From CAYYVJ01 sp964475115 (GTDB taxonomy: Bacteria; Bacillota; Clostridia; Lachnospirales; Lachnospiraceae), in the NCBI GenBank assembly GCA_964475115.1, contig CAYYVJ010000012.1, positions 1 to 33,032 on the forward strand: a stretch of 33,032 nucleotides of DNA, given 5' to 3'. The notes under the pieces are model-generated. The model made no database searches and was not told where the DNA came from. It saw only the letters and a program-made list of their open reading frames with translations. The translations under genes and the position numbers were made by a program. Within the stretch, counting starts at the first letter, position 1, and the number at the start of each line of letters is the position of its first letter. Below are positions 17,205 to 24,130 of this stretch, in pieces.

Positions 17205-17558
17205 TTAAAGTTTTTCAATGACCCTATAAATTGAATGATAAATATTAGATATCTGCAGAAACAACATATCAATATCTACAAAGTCATTATTATATATTTT
17301 TTTAACCAATTCATCTAGTTTTCGAAACAAAGGCTCCATACCAAGATTACCACTTATGCCTTTTAGTGTATGAGCAGAAAACATTGCTTTTTTATAATCT
17401 CTTTTTGCAATACAATTTTCTAACTCATAAAAATTAGTGTCAGATAAAAAGTTAAATAAAATCTTTTCATATACTCTTTCGTTCCTCACTAATCTAGTCA
17501 ACGCAGCATGGGTATCTACCCCAACATACTCCAGCTCCTTTAAAATGTCACTACTCAA
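17205..17558 (-). CDS. Orphan histidine phosphotransfer (Hpt) domain protein
   Basis: Hpt proteins relay phosphate between receiver domains in multi-step phosphorelays. This 117-residue protein is essentially one four-helix Hpt domain with the signature SAHTLKGISGNLGMEPL; the phosphorylated residue should be H63. It has no kinase or receiver domain, and no two-component gene is nearby, so its partners are unknown. The start is a TTG at 17558 with a GGGGAG ribosome site; no ATG fits. A clear promoter lies at 17612-17640, and the gene ends at the bidirectional terminator shared with the DUF1846 gene. Its position next to sigK is suggestive only. Confidence 0.88.
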   Translation of the reverse strand: MSSDILKELEYVGVDTHAALTRLVRNERVYEKILFNFLSDTNFYELENCIAKRDYKKAMFSAHTLKGISGNLGMEPLFRKLDELVKKIYNNDFVDIDMLFLQISNIYHSIYRVIEKL

Positions 17559-17611
17559 TTTTCTTCTCCCCTATTCTTTTATCCCTAATTATTTTTCTAC
17601 ACAACGGTTAC

Positions 17612-17640
17612 ATTATAACCATTTTATGGAATAAAATCAA
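17612..17640 (-). promoter_or_regulatory. Predicted sigma-A-type promoter of the hpt gene
   Basis: TTGATT (17635-17640) and a perfect TATAAT (17612-17617) are separated by 17 bases, in the gap between sigK and hpt. The predicted start lies about 45 bases before the hpt TTG. Confidence 0.7.
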
Positions 17641-17679
17641 TCTTGTTTTATTTTTTTATCTGACAAAATATGCCTTTTT

Positions 17680-18315
17680 TCATCTTTGTTCAAAGCATTC
17701 TCTTAATTTTAATAAGGCCTTCTTTTCTATTCTACTCACATACGATCTAGATATTCCCATTTTTTTTGCAATTTCTCTTTGAGTTACCTCAATTCCATTT
17801 GATAATCCATATCTAAGAACAATAATTTCTTTTTCTCTTTCATTTAATATTTTATCCACAACTTCATAAAGTTTCTTTATGTTAGCATTTAAATTAATCT
17901 TATCAAATACATCCATGCCCTCGCATTCTATTACATCCAAAAGGCTGATAGAATTTCCTTCAGAATCAATACCCAAAGGTTCATATAAAGAAAACTCTTT
18001 TGATTTCTTCTTTTCGCTCCTAAGCATCATAAGAAGTTCATTATCAATACATTTTGCCGCATAAGTGCCCAGCCTACTCCCCTTCTCTAGATCAAAGGTA
18101 TTTACTGCTTTGATAAGTCCAATCGTTCCAATGGATATCAAATCCTCTATATCCCTGTCCGCATAGTTGTATTTCTTAACTAAGTGAGCTACCAAACGCA
18201 TATTTCGCTCTATAAGCAAGTCTTTGGCTTTCTGATCGCCTTTTTCTACTTTTTCAAGATAATATTTTTCTTCTTCTGGGGACAAGGGGTTAGGAAATGA
18301 TTTCAAAAAAAGCAC
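17680..18315 (-). CDS. sigK: RNA polymerase sporulation sigma factor SigK
   Basis: SigK is the late mother-cell sigma factor of endospore formation, driving coat and cortex genes. The product resembles SigK rather than SigE: SFPNPLSPEEEKYYLEKV near the N-terminus, region 2 with NMRLVAHLVKKY and DLISIGTIGLIKAVNTF, and region 4 with VTQREIAKKMGISRSYVSR. The protein begins almost exactly where mature Bacillus SigK begins. The frame meets a stop a few codons before the GTG at 18315, so no 20-residue pro-sequence can exist here. A TTG at 18306, with AGAGG 8 bases upstream, may be the true start. A SigK-consensus-like promoter lies at 18334-18361. No terminator is evident before hpt. Confidence 0.92.
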   Translation of the reverse strand: MLFLKSFPNPLSPEEEKYYLEKVEKGDQKAKDLLIERNMRLVAHLVKKYNYADRDIEDLISIGTIGLIKAVNTFDLEKGSRLGTYAAKCIDNELLMMLRSEKKKSKEFSLYEPLGIDSEGNSISLLDVIECEGMDVFDKINLNANIKKLYEVVDKILNEREKEIIVLRYGLSNGIEVTQREIAKKMGISRSYVSRIEKKALLKLRECFEQR

Positions 18316-18327
18316 CTCTAAGAGTGT

Positions 18328-18350
18328 TTGTTATAATCTATGCATAACAA
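18328..18350. repeat. Inverted repeat over the sigK promoter
   Basis: TTGTTAT (18328-18334) and ATAACAA (18344-18350) form a 7-bp inverted repeat with a 9-base spacer. The match extends to 10 bp if one bulged base is allowed (GTGTT-GTTAT with ATAACAACAC). It overlaps the predicted SigK-type -10 and could be an operator or the base of a leader hairpin. No regulator is recognised. Confidence 0.45.
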
Positions 18351-18361
18351 CACCAAGAAGT
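18334..18361 (-). promoter_or_regulatory. Candidate SigK-dependent promoter of sigK (autoregulation)
   Basis: Reading leftward, the dinucleotide AC (18360-18361), a 17-base spacer, and CATAGATTA (18334-18342) fit the Bacillus SigK consensus (AC at -35, CATAnnnTA at -10). The predicted start falls just before the AGAGG ribosome site. The SigK consensus is short, so the match is suggestive rather than decisive; a SigE-like reading of the same -10 (CATAGATT) is also possible. Confidence 0.5.
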
Positions 18362-18382
18362 GCCTTTCCCAATTTAAATTAT

Positions 18383-18467
18383 AGAGTTTCGCTTGCAAAA
18401 CTCTTGTGCTGATGCCTGTCACCTTAGTGACAATTTCTTCTGACGCATCATGCGCATCCCCGGATGC
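18383..18467. other. Cluster of hairpins between trhP and sigK
   Basis: The non-coding stretch holds a row of inverted repeats. AGAGTTT/AAACTCT lies at 18383-18404. A perfect TGTCAC-CTTA-GTGACA hairpin at 18417-18432 is enclosed by TGATGC (18410-18415) pairing with GCATCA (18445-18450). GCATC/GATGC lies at 18454-18467. Together with the next hairpin at 18468-18514, nearly every base can pair. The stretch is richer in G+C than its neighbours and lacks a U-run, so it is not a plain terminator. It may be a structured RNA or a short repetitive element. Confidence 0.55.
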
Positions 18468-18514
18468 ATTTGATTGACCAGGAAAGTTCTTCGAACTGAC
18501 CTAGTCAATCAAAT
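18468..18514. repeat. Long imperfect hairpin overlapping the 3' end of trhP
   Basis: ATTTGATTGAC (18468-18478) pairs perfectly with GTCAATCAAAT (18504-18514). Inside, AGG/CCT and AGTTC/GAACT also pair around a 3-base loop, with symmetric small mismatches, giving an almost continuous 47-base stem. The right arm includes the stop codon and last codons of trhP. No T-run follows on the minus strand. Confidence 0.7.
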
Positions 18515-19734
18515 TCTTTTCTTCTAAGTACATCATATTGATCTAATTCTATGCCTAAATCAATATAAAATAATTGCTTAGGATGTGGAGCATTCTCCAT
18601 TGGATTTCCTTTTTCATCCTGAATTTCTTTTATAACAACCGAAATATTATCCCCATTTGGTTTCATTACTTCAATCGTTTCACCTACGCTAAGCTTATTT
18701 CTTTGCTCAACTCCATAAAGGCCATCTTTGTTTTTCTCTCCAACAATTCCTAAATATGTGTATTCTTTCACATATGTATTGTTGTCATAAATCTGTGTTT
18801 CTCTTGTCGGTTTGTTAAAGAAAAATCCAGTTGTATATTGTCTATAGGTACATTTTGAAATCTCTTCTTTGTAAAAAGGAATTCTACTTTGATAATAAGA
18901 AGGATCTTTTATATAATCATTTATAGCTAATCGATAAGTTCTAGCCACTGTAGCCACATATAGTGCTGTCTTCATGCGTCCTTCAATTTTAAAACTATCA
19001 ATACCCGAATCTATTAATTCTGGAATATGTTCAATCATACATAAATCTTTAGAGTTAAAAATGTAAGTTCCTCTTTCATTTTCATATACTGGCATATATT
19101 CACCCGGTCTCTTTTCTTCTACCAAAGAATACTTCCAACGGCAAGGATGAGTACACTCTCCTCTATTTGCATCTCTACCCGTCATGTAGTTACTCAAAAG
19201 ACATCTGCCTGAGTAAGACATACACATAGCTCCATGAACAAAGGTCTCTATCTCTAATTCTTCTGGTATCTGAGCTCTGATTTCTTTTATTTCTTCAAGG
19301 GATAGTTCTCTCGCAGAAACTACTCTCTTTGCTCCTAACCCACTCCAAAACAAATAAGTACCATAATTGGTATTATTCGCTTGAGTACTTATATGTAATT
19401 CCATTTCAGGTAACACTTCTTTTGCAATAGCAAAAATACCTGGATCAGCAATAATAATTGCATCTGGGTTCACGTCTTTTAATTCTTCAAAATATTCTCT
19501 TGCACCTGCTAAATCATTATTATGAGCTAATATATTTGCAGTCACATATACTTTCACATTATGAGCATGAGCAAATTCTATACCTTCTCTCATTTCATCT
19601 AATGTAAAGTTCTTGGCTTTAGCGCGTAATCCAAAGGCCTCTCCACCTATATATACAGCATTTGCACCATATATGACAGCGATTTTTAAAACCTCTAAAC
19701 TATTTGCTGGTACTAGTAATTCGGGATACCTCAT
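18505..19734 (-). CDS. trhP: U32 family protein, probable tRNA U34 hydroxylation protein TrhP
   Basis: The 409-residue product is of the U32 'peptidase' family, which in known cases hydroxylates RNA rather than cutting protein. Bacillus YrrN/YrrO and E. coli YegQ (TrhP) form 5-hydroxyuridine at tRNA position 34 using prephenate. The sequence has the U32 core (ETFVHGAMCMSYSGRCLLSN) and conserved cysteines C171, C178, C194 (or C198) and C232 that fit an iron-sulfur site. Then follows SFKIEGRMK and a C-terminal beta-barrel-like part. Its ATG overlaps the stop of the TrmR-like gene (ATGA), the known next enzyme of that pathway, which favours TrhP over the 23S rRNA enzyme RlhA. One gene stands where Bacillus has two. 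Confidence 0.85.
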   Translation of the reverse strand: MRYPELLVPANSLEVLKIAVIYGANAVYIGGEAFGLRAKAKNFTLDEMREGIEFAHAHNVKVYVTANILAHNNDLAGAREYFEELKDVNPDAIIIADPGIFAIAKEVLPEMELHISTQANNTNYGTYLFWSGLGAKRVVSARELSLEEIKEIRAQIPEELEIETFVHGAMCMSYSGRCLLSNYMTGRDANRGECTHPCRWKYSLVEEKRPGEYMPVYENERGTYIFNSKDLCMIEHIPELIDSGIDSFKIEGRMKTALYVATVARTYRLAINDYIKDPSYYQSRIPFYKEEISKCTYRQYTTGFFFNKPTRETQIYDNNTYVKEYTYLGIVGEKNKDGLYGVEQRNKLSVGETIEVMKPNGDNISVVIKEIQDEKGNPMENAPHPKQLFYIDLGIELDQYDVLRRKEFD

Positions 19735-20399
19735 GAAATAACTTCCTCTCTATTTACATCTAAACGTGTGCTTATAGTCACACCATCCCCGATTGGAATA
19801 ATTGCCGTTTGAAGCTCATCCATATGAGTTATGGTATCTAAATACTCTAACATTCTGCCATGAATCGTACGGTTTCTCCTAATAATATCATAGCGTGATT
19901 CCACAATATGCCCATCTAACAAAACATTGTCAGACACTAATATCCCTCCTATCTCTAGAAGTTTCATAATAGCCGGCAAAAAATTTATATATTGTCCTTT
20001 AGCAGCATCCATAAAAATAAAATCATATTTTTCTGTTAAATGCTCTAATACTTCTAAAGCATCTCCTTCTATAAGGGTAATCACATCTTGCTTGCCTGCC
20101 CTTACAAAATTCGCCTTTGCTATCTGGATCCTTTTTTCATATCTTTCAATGGTTGTAATGTGACAGTCGTTCTCTATATTCTCACTCATTATAAGCGCCG
20201 AATATCCCACTGCCGAACCTACTTCTAAAATACGTTTTGGTTTTTTTATACGAAGTAGTACCTTTAATAAACTTTCTGTTTCTTGCCTGATAATCGGAAC
20301 ATAATCTAAAATAGCTTTTTCCCGAATCTCATCGCACAAATCACTATTCCCACTATCTAGGGAATTAATATATGATATAATTCTTTCGTCTACAATCAC
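19731..20399 (-). CDS. trmR: O-methyltransferase, probable tRNA 5-hydroxyuridine methyltransferase TrmR
   Basis: TrmR transfers methyl from SAM to 5-hydroxyuridine-34 of tRNA, giving 5-methoxyuridine, which widens wobble pairing. The 222-residue product is a class I O-methyltransferase of the caffeoyl-CoA/catechol type: motif I VGSAVGYSALIMSE starts at 60, then the acidic ITTIERYEKR, and YDFIFMDAAKGQY with the metal-binding Asp. The start is GTG at 20399 with a TAGGAT site. The gene sits in the Bacillus yrrL-yrrM-yrrN-yrrO-like arrangement (MltG-like fragment, this gene, U32 gene). General O-methyltransferase activity is certain; the tRNA substrate is inferred from synteny and the overlap with the U32 gene. 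Confidence 0.85.
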   Translation of the reverse strand: MIVDERIISYINSLDSGNSDLCDEIREKAILDYVPIIRQETESLLKVLLRIKKPKRILEVGSAVGYSALIMSENIENDCHITTIERYEKRIQIAKANFVRAGKQDVITLIEGDALEVLEHLTEKYDFIFMDAAKGQYINFLPAIMKLLEIGGILVSDNVLLDGHIVESRYDIIRRNRTIHGRMLEYLDTITHMDELQTAIIPIGDGVTISTRLDVNREEVIS

Positions 20400-20407
20400 T
20401 ACAAATC

Positions 20408-20776
20408 CTACTCTTTCTCTTCTTGATTAGCCGCCATGATTTCTATCATTTTTTCAGAAGTCATAGACGTATTTAAAGTATAAGAATCAGGATTCATGTC
20501 TGCCATATATAACTTTGCTTGAATCAAGAATACCTTATAGTCTGATATCAAGCCTTTTTCCTCTAAGAGTTTCGCAATCTCTAAATCAGATGCTCCTTCT
20601 TCAACAATTACCATAATATCCTTACCGGGTGTTGGTGCAATTGAAGATGGTGTAAAGACAGATAGCCCAAACTCGAATCCTTTCACACCCGCACTATACA
20701 CAAACATAATTATAAGTACTACCATAATCATTTGTATAGATATAGATATAATCATACTGGTCGCTTTTCTAATCAT
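20408..20776 (-). CDS. MltG/YceG-like membrane protein lacking the catalytic domain
   Basis: MltG is a membrane-bound lytic transglycosylase that ends peptidoglycan strands. This 122-residue protein resembles only its N-terminal part: a transmembrane helix (about residues 7-30), then a LysM-like/YceG N-terminal segment (IVEEGASDLEIAKLLEEKGL, followed by FLIQAKLYMADMNPDSYTL). The large catalytic domain with its conserved Glu is missing, and the downstream gene starts 9 bases later, so there is no room for it. I chose the ATG at 20776 because AAAAGGAGA lies 8 bases before it; the frame can be extended to 20866 only by overlapping rnjA by 55 bases. It occupies the yrrL (mltG) position upstream of trmR. 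Function unknown. Confidence 0.78.
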   Translation of the reverse strand: MIRKATSMIISISIQMIMVVLIIMFVYSAGVKGFEFGLSVFTPSSIAPTPGKDIMVIVEEGASDLEIAKLLEEKGLISDYKVFLIQAKLYMADMNPDSYTLNTSMTSEKMIEIMAANQEEKE

Positions 20777-20811
20777 TACACTCGTCTCCTTTTGTCTATA
20801 CTTCTTATCTC

Positions 20812-22479
20812 TTACACTTCCATAATAATCGGTAAAATCATAGGATCTCTCTTCATACGTTTCCATAAATAATCACTTAGACTATCTTTTATAACGTTTT
20901 TAATTTTATTCCAATCAGAAATATTTTTCTCTAAGCAGTCCTCAACAACTCCCAAAACTACTCCCCTTGCATCTACCATAAGATTCTCAGATTCCCTTAC
21001 ATAAACGAAACCTCTAGAAATAATATCTGGTCCTGCAAGTAATTGATTACTGTATTTTTCTAAAGTAAGAACTACAATAATAATTCCATTTTCAGCAAGA
21101 TTTTGACGATCACGAAGTACAATATTTCCTACATCGCCTACGCCTAAACCATCTACAAAGATTCCACCAGTTTGTACTTGTCCAGTGATTCCAGCAGATT
21201 CTCCATCTAATTCAAGAATATTTCCAGAAGACATAATAAAGATATTATCCTTCTCTATTCCAAGTCCCATTGCAAGTTCTGCCTGTGCTTTTAGGTGTCT
21301 GAATTCACCATGAACAGGAACAGAGTATTTCGGACGTAGAAGTGAATAAAGCAGCTTTATCTCTTCTTGGCAAGCATGACCTGACACATGAGTATCTTGA
21401 AAAATTACATTTGCGCCCTTCATAGATAACTCATTAATAACTTTAGAAACAGCTTTTTCATTTCCAGGAATCGGAGTAGAACTAAATATAATTGTATCAT
21501 TTGGCTTTATCGTAACTTTTCTATGAATAGATGCAGCCATTCTTGATAGAGCCGCCATAGACTCTCCTTGACTACCTGTTGTAATCAATACAATTTTTTC
21601 ATCTGGATAATTCTTCATCTGCTCAATCTCTATTAAGGTACTATCCGGAATCTTTATATAACCCAATTCACTTGCTGTACCTATAACATTGACCATACTT
21701 CTTCCTTCTACTACTACTTTACGATCATATTTTGCAGCCGAATTTATAATCTGCTGCACACGATCCACATTAGATGAGAAAGTAGCAACAATAATTCGAT
21801 TATTTTTATTTTCAGCAAAAATGTTATCGAAGGTCTTACCTACTGTTTTCTCAGAGCTAGTAAACCCTGGTCTTAATGCGTTTGTGCTATCACAAAGAAA
21901 AGCTAATACGCCTTTTTTCCCTATTTCACTAAAACGTTGTAGATCTATCATTTCTCCAAAAACTGGTGTGTAATCCACCTTAAAGTCTCCACTGTGTACA
22001 ATTGTACCAGCAGGAGTGTAGATTGCAAGTGAAGCCGCATCTGCAATACTATGATTTGTACGAATAAATTCTACTCTAAAACAACCTAAATTAATTGATT
22101 GTCCATATTTTACCACTTTACGTTTTGTTGTTTTTAATAAATTATGTTCCTTTAATTTATTCTCAATTAAAGCTACTGTCAATTTTGTTGCATAAACAGG
22201 AACATTTATCTCTTTTAAGATATAAGGTAGGGCACCGATATGATCTTCATGTCCATGAGTTATAAAGAAGCCTTTCACCTTACTTATATTTTCTTTTAAA
22301 TATGTGACATCAGGAATAACTAAATCGATTCCTAGCATGTCATCTGTAGGGAATGCTATACCGCAGTCCACCACAATAATACTGTCTTCGTGTTCGATGA
22401 CAGTCATGTTCATTCCTATTTGTTCTAATCCACCTAAAGGAATGATTTTTACTTTTGAATTGTTTTCATTTTTCAACAA
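20812..22479 (-). CDS. rnjA: Ribonuclease J
   Basis: RNase J is a metallo-beta-lactamase/beta-CASP nuclease with 5'-3' exonuclease and endonuclease activity, central to mRNA decay and rRNA maturation in Firmicutes. The 555-residue product has the zinc motif THGHEDH at 74-80, further metal ligands around RTNHSIADAASLAI and HSGDFKVDYTP, the beta-CASP motifs, HVSGHACQEEIKLL, the metal-binding VHGEFRHL, and the RNase J C-terminal domain. The start is a TTG: two tandem TTG codons (22479 and 22476) follow GGAGGTG, and no suitable ATG exists. The choice between the J1 and J2 types cannot be made from this sequence alone. Confidence 0.95.
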   Translation of the reverse strand: MLKNENNSKVKIIPLGGLEQIGMNMTVIEHEDSIIVVDCGIAFPTDDMLGIDLVIPDVTYLKENISKVKGFFITHGHEDHIGALPYILKEINVPVYATKLTVALIENKLKEHNLLKTTKRKVVKYGQSINLGCFRVEFIRTNHSIADAASLAIYTPAGTIVHSGDFKVDYTPVFGEMIDLQRFSEIGKKGVLAFLCDSTNALRPGFTSSEKTVGKTFDNIFAENKNNRIIVATFSSNVDRVQQIINSAAKYDRKVVVEGRSMVNVIGTASELGYIKIPDSTLIEIEQMKNYPDEKIVLITTGSQGESMAALSRMAASIHRKVTIKPNDTIIFSSTPIPGNEKAVSKVINELSMKGANVIFQDTHVSGHACQEEIKLLYSLLRPKYSVPVHGEFRHLKAQAELAMGLGIEKDNIFIMSSGNILELDGESAGITGQVQTGGIFVDGLGVGDVGNIVLRDRQNLAENGIIIVVLTLEKYSNQLLAGPDIISRGFVYVRESENLMVDARGVVLGVVEDCLEKNISDWNKIKNVIKDSLSDYLWKRMKRDPMILPIIMEV

Positions 22480-22520
22480 TTACACCTCCATAATTTTTTA
22501 TGTATAATAAGCATCCGCAC

Positions 22521-22982
22521 TTAATTTTCTTTTTTATGTTTATTGCATTCTTTACAATATCCGAATAACTTTACTTCGTGGTCGACGATATCAAAAGACA
22601 TAGTATCTTCAATCCGTTTCTCGAGTTTCTCTAACAAATCACCTTCAAAGGAAAATACCTTACCACATTCTAGGCATATTAAATGATGATGGTGATGTGT
22701 TCCTCCTTTGCCACCACTATGGCTGATTTCGTAACGAACAAAACCATCATCTAAATTAATTTTATCTATTAATTCCAAATCTAACAAAACTTGAGTGGTT
22801 CTATACACTGTTGCTAATCCTATTTCAGGAGACTCTCTCTTCACAAGATCGTAAATTTCCTCTGTAGATAGATGTTGTCCTGGATTGTCTGCTAATGCTT
22901 TCAAAACCATGATTCTTTGATTTGTAACCTTTAGCCCTTTGGATTTTAGCATGTCTTTAAATTCATTTCTGTCTACTGGCAT
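22521..22982 (-). CDS. Fur family transcriptional regulator
   Basis: This is a Fur-superfamily metalloregulator of 153 residues: an N-terminal winged helix (LKVTNQRIMVLKALADNPGQ, then GLATVYRTTQVL as recognition region) and a C-terminal dimerisation domain with a His cluster (H96-H100) and two CxxC pairs (C103/C106 and C143/C146) for structural zinc. Members sense iron (Fur), zinc (Zur) or peroxide (PerR); the sequence does not let me choose. The frame extends to an ATG at 23018, but the ATG at 22982 has a TTGAGGTG ribosome site and gives the usual N-terminus, so I chose it. It lies between the DUF1292 gene and rnjA in a housekeeping run. Confidence 0.93.
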   Translation of the reverse strand: MPVDRNEFKDMLKSKGLKVTNQRIMVLKALADNPGQHLSTEEIYDLVKRESPEIGLATVYRTTQVLLDLELIDKINLDDGFVRYEISHSGGKGGTHHHHHLICLECGKVFSFEGDLLEKLEKRIEDTMSFDIVDHEVKLFGYCKECNKHKKEN

Positions 22983-23021
22983 TTTGCACCTCAATATACA
23001 ATTTACTGTGCGGAACATTTG

Positions 23022-23288
23022 TTATCTTTCTAAGTCTATATCTTCCAATATTTCAGCAAATATTTTTGAAACATATTCTATTTCATCATCATCTTCCAAT
23101 ATCTCATAAATAGCTTCTGCATCTTCTTCTTTTGATAAGTCTTTCAGAATATATGCATCCGCTTCTTCATCTTCATCATCTGATTCTGTTACTAGTAAAT
23201 AATTTACACCATTTACCTTCGTTTCATCAACCACATAGAATTCTACTTCTTCCTCTGTTTCTGAAACCATAAATTTAATTTTTTCCAC
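23022..23288 (-). CDS. DUF1292 domain protein
   Basis: This 88-residue, very acidic protein is of the DUF1292 family, small proteins of unknown function found in Firmicutes next to ruvX and ireB. The sequence shows the family's alternating strands (EEVEFYVVDETKVNGVNYLL) and Asp/Glu-rich stretches such as DDEDEEADAYIL. The start is GTG at 23288 with AGGAGA 9 bases upstream; an internal ATG at codon 7 is less likely. It lies 11 bases after ruvX in the ireB-ruvX-DUF1292 cluster. Confidence 0.88.
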   Translation of the reverse strand: MEKIKFMVSETEEEVEFYVVDETKVNGVNYLLVTESDDEDEEADAYILKDLSKEEDAEAIYEILEDDDEIEYVSKIFAEILEDIDLER

Positions 23289-23299
23289 TTTAATTTCTC

Positions 23300-23722
23300 C
23301 TATTTTTTTATAGAATCCAAATATCCTTGTAATATAAATATTGCTGCGATTTCATCTACATATTTGAATCTATCCTCACGTCTAATATTCATTTCCATCA
23401 TTGTTCTATCTGCAGAAACAGTGCTTAAACGTTCATCCCAAAGAATAACCTCTAGTCCTGTTCTCTTTTCTATTGTTTCTTTAAATAACTGAGTCTTTTC
23501 AGCACGTTCTCCAATTGTATTATTCATATTCTTTGGATAACCTAAAACAATTTTATCTACTTCATATTCTTTTATCAACTCATCTATTCTTGCAAGTGTT
23601 TGACGCTGCTTGTTTTCTTTTTCTCTACGTATAATCTCAATTCCTTGGGCAGTAATCAATAAGGCATCGCTAATGGCTACTCCTACCGTCTTTGAGCCAT
23701 AGTCAAGTCCCATGATTCTCAT
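23300..23722 (-). CDS. ruvX: Putative pre-16S rRNA nuclease RuvX (YqgF)
   Basis: This is a YqgF/RuvX RNase H-fold nuclease, thought to trim the 5' end of 16S rRNA precursors. The 140-residue product has the first catalytic motif MGLDYGSKTVGVAISD (Asp at 7), the central GYPKNMNNTIGERA, the motif WDERLST at 95-101, and the late acidic residue in YVDEIAAIFILQ. Length is normal for the family, and a GGAGG ribosome site precedes the ATG. It lies between ireB and the DUF1292 gene, a cluster conserved across Firmicutes. Confidence 0.96.
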   Translation of the reverse strand: MRIMGLDYGSKTVGVAISDALLITAQGIEIIRREKENKQRQTLARIDELIKEYEVDKIVLGYPKNMNNTIGERAEKTQLFKETIEKRTGLEVILWDERLSTVSADRTMMEMNIRREDRFKYVDEIAAIFILQGYLDSIKK

Positions 23723-23758
23723 GTAATTTCCTCCAACAGGGGTAATCTATAGCAAAAT

Positions 23759-24028
23759 CTATTTCCCTGCTTCTAATTTTTTCACAATATAATATTTCAA
23801 AATTTCTTCTAGCAGTTCATCACGTTCAACCTTCATAATAAGGCTGCGAGCGTTCATATGACTTGTTATGTAAGTAGGATCGCCTGACATTATGTATCCA
23901 ACAATTTGGCTTACCGGATTATAACCTTTCTCTGATAAGGCCTCATACACTTTTGCCAAAAGCTCTGCCACTTCCATTTTAGGTTCTGGTACTACTTTAA
24001 AATATTGAGTATTTCGAATATCTTTCAT
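23759..24028 (-). CDS. ireB: IreB family regulatory phosphoprotein (DUF965)
   Basis: IreB is a small cytosolic protein known in Enterococcus faecalis as a substrate of the PASTA-type Ser/Thr kinase IreK and as a negative regulator of cephalosporin resistance. The 89-residue product matches the family along its length, notably KVYEALSEKGYNPVSQIVGY and SGDPTYITSHMNAR. A threonine is present at position 7, one of the two Enterococcus phosphosites (T4, T7); position 4 here is Ile. GAGGATGTG serves as ribosome site. It lies 103 bases after mtaB with a candidate promoter in the gap and leads into ruvX and the DUF1292 gene. Confidence 0.95.
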   Translation of the reverse strand: MKDIRNTQYFKVVPEPKMEVAELLAKVYEALSEKGYNPVSQIVGYIMSGDPTYITSHMNARSLIMKVERDELLEEILKYYIVKKLEAGK

Positions 24029-24086
24029 GTTTTCACATCCTCAAGTCATATCAATAATTACACAATTCACTCTACTTGTAATTTAT

Positions 24087-24115
24087 ATTCTAATATATAT
24101 TTAGTATTTCGGCAA
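24087..24115 (-). promoter_or_regulatory. Candidate promoter of ireB-ruvX-DUF1292
   Basis: TTGCCG (24110-24115) and TAGAAT (24087-24092) are separated by 17 bases in the mtaB-ireB gap, about 55 bases before the ireB ATG. An inverted repeat CTACTTG/CAAGTAG (at about 24073-24119) encloses the promoter. Medium confidence because of the AT-rich surroundings. Confidence 0.48.
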
Positions 24116-24130
24116 GTAGTTTATTTTCTT

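Noticed and set aside
18469..18513. Rho-independent terminator after trhP
   Set aside because: The stem is strong but no T-run follows on the minus strand, so it is recorded as a hairpin repeat only.
20777..20866. N-terminal extension of the MltG-like protein overlapping rnjA
   Set aside because: The 30 extra codons lie mostly within rnjA in another frame and precede a much better ribosome site at 20785-20793.
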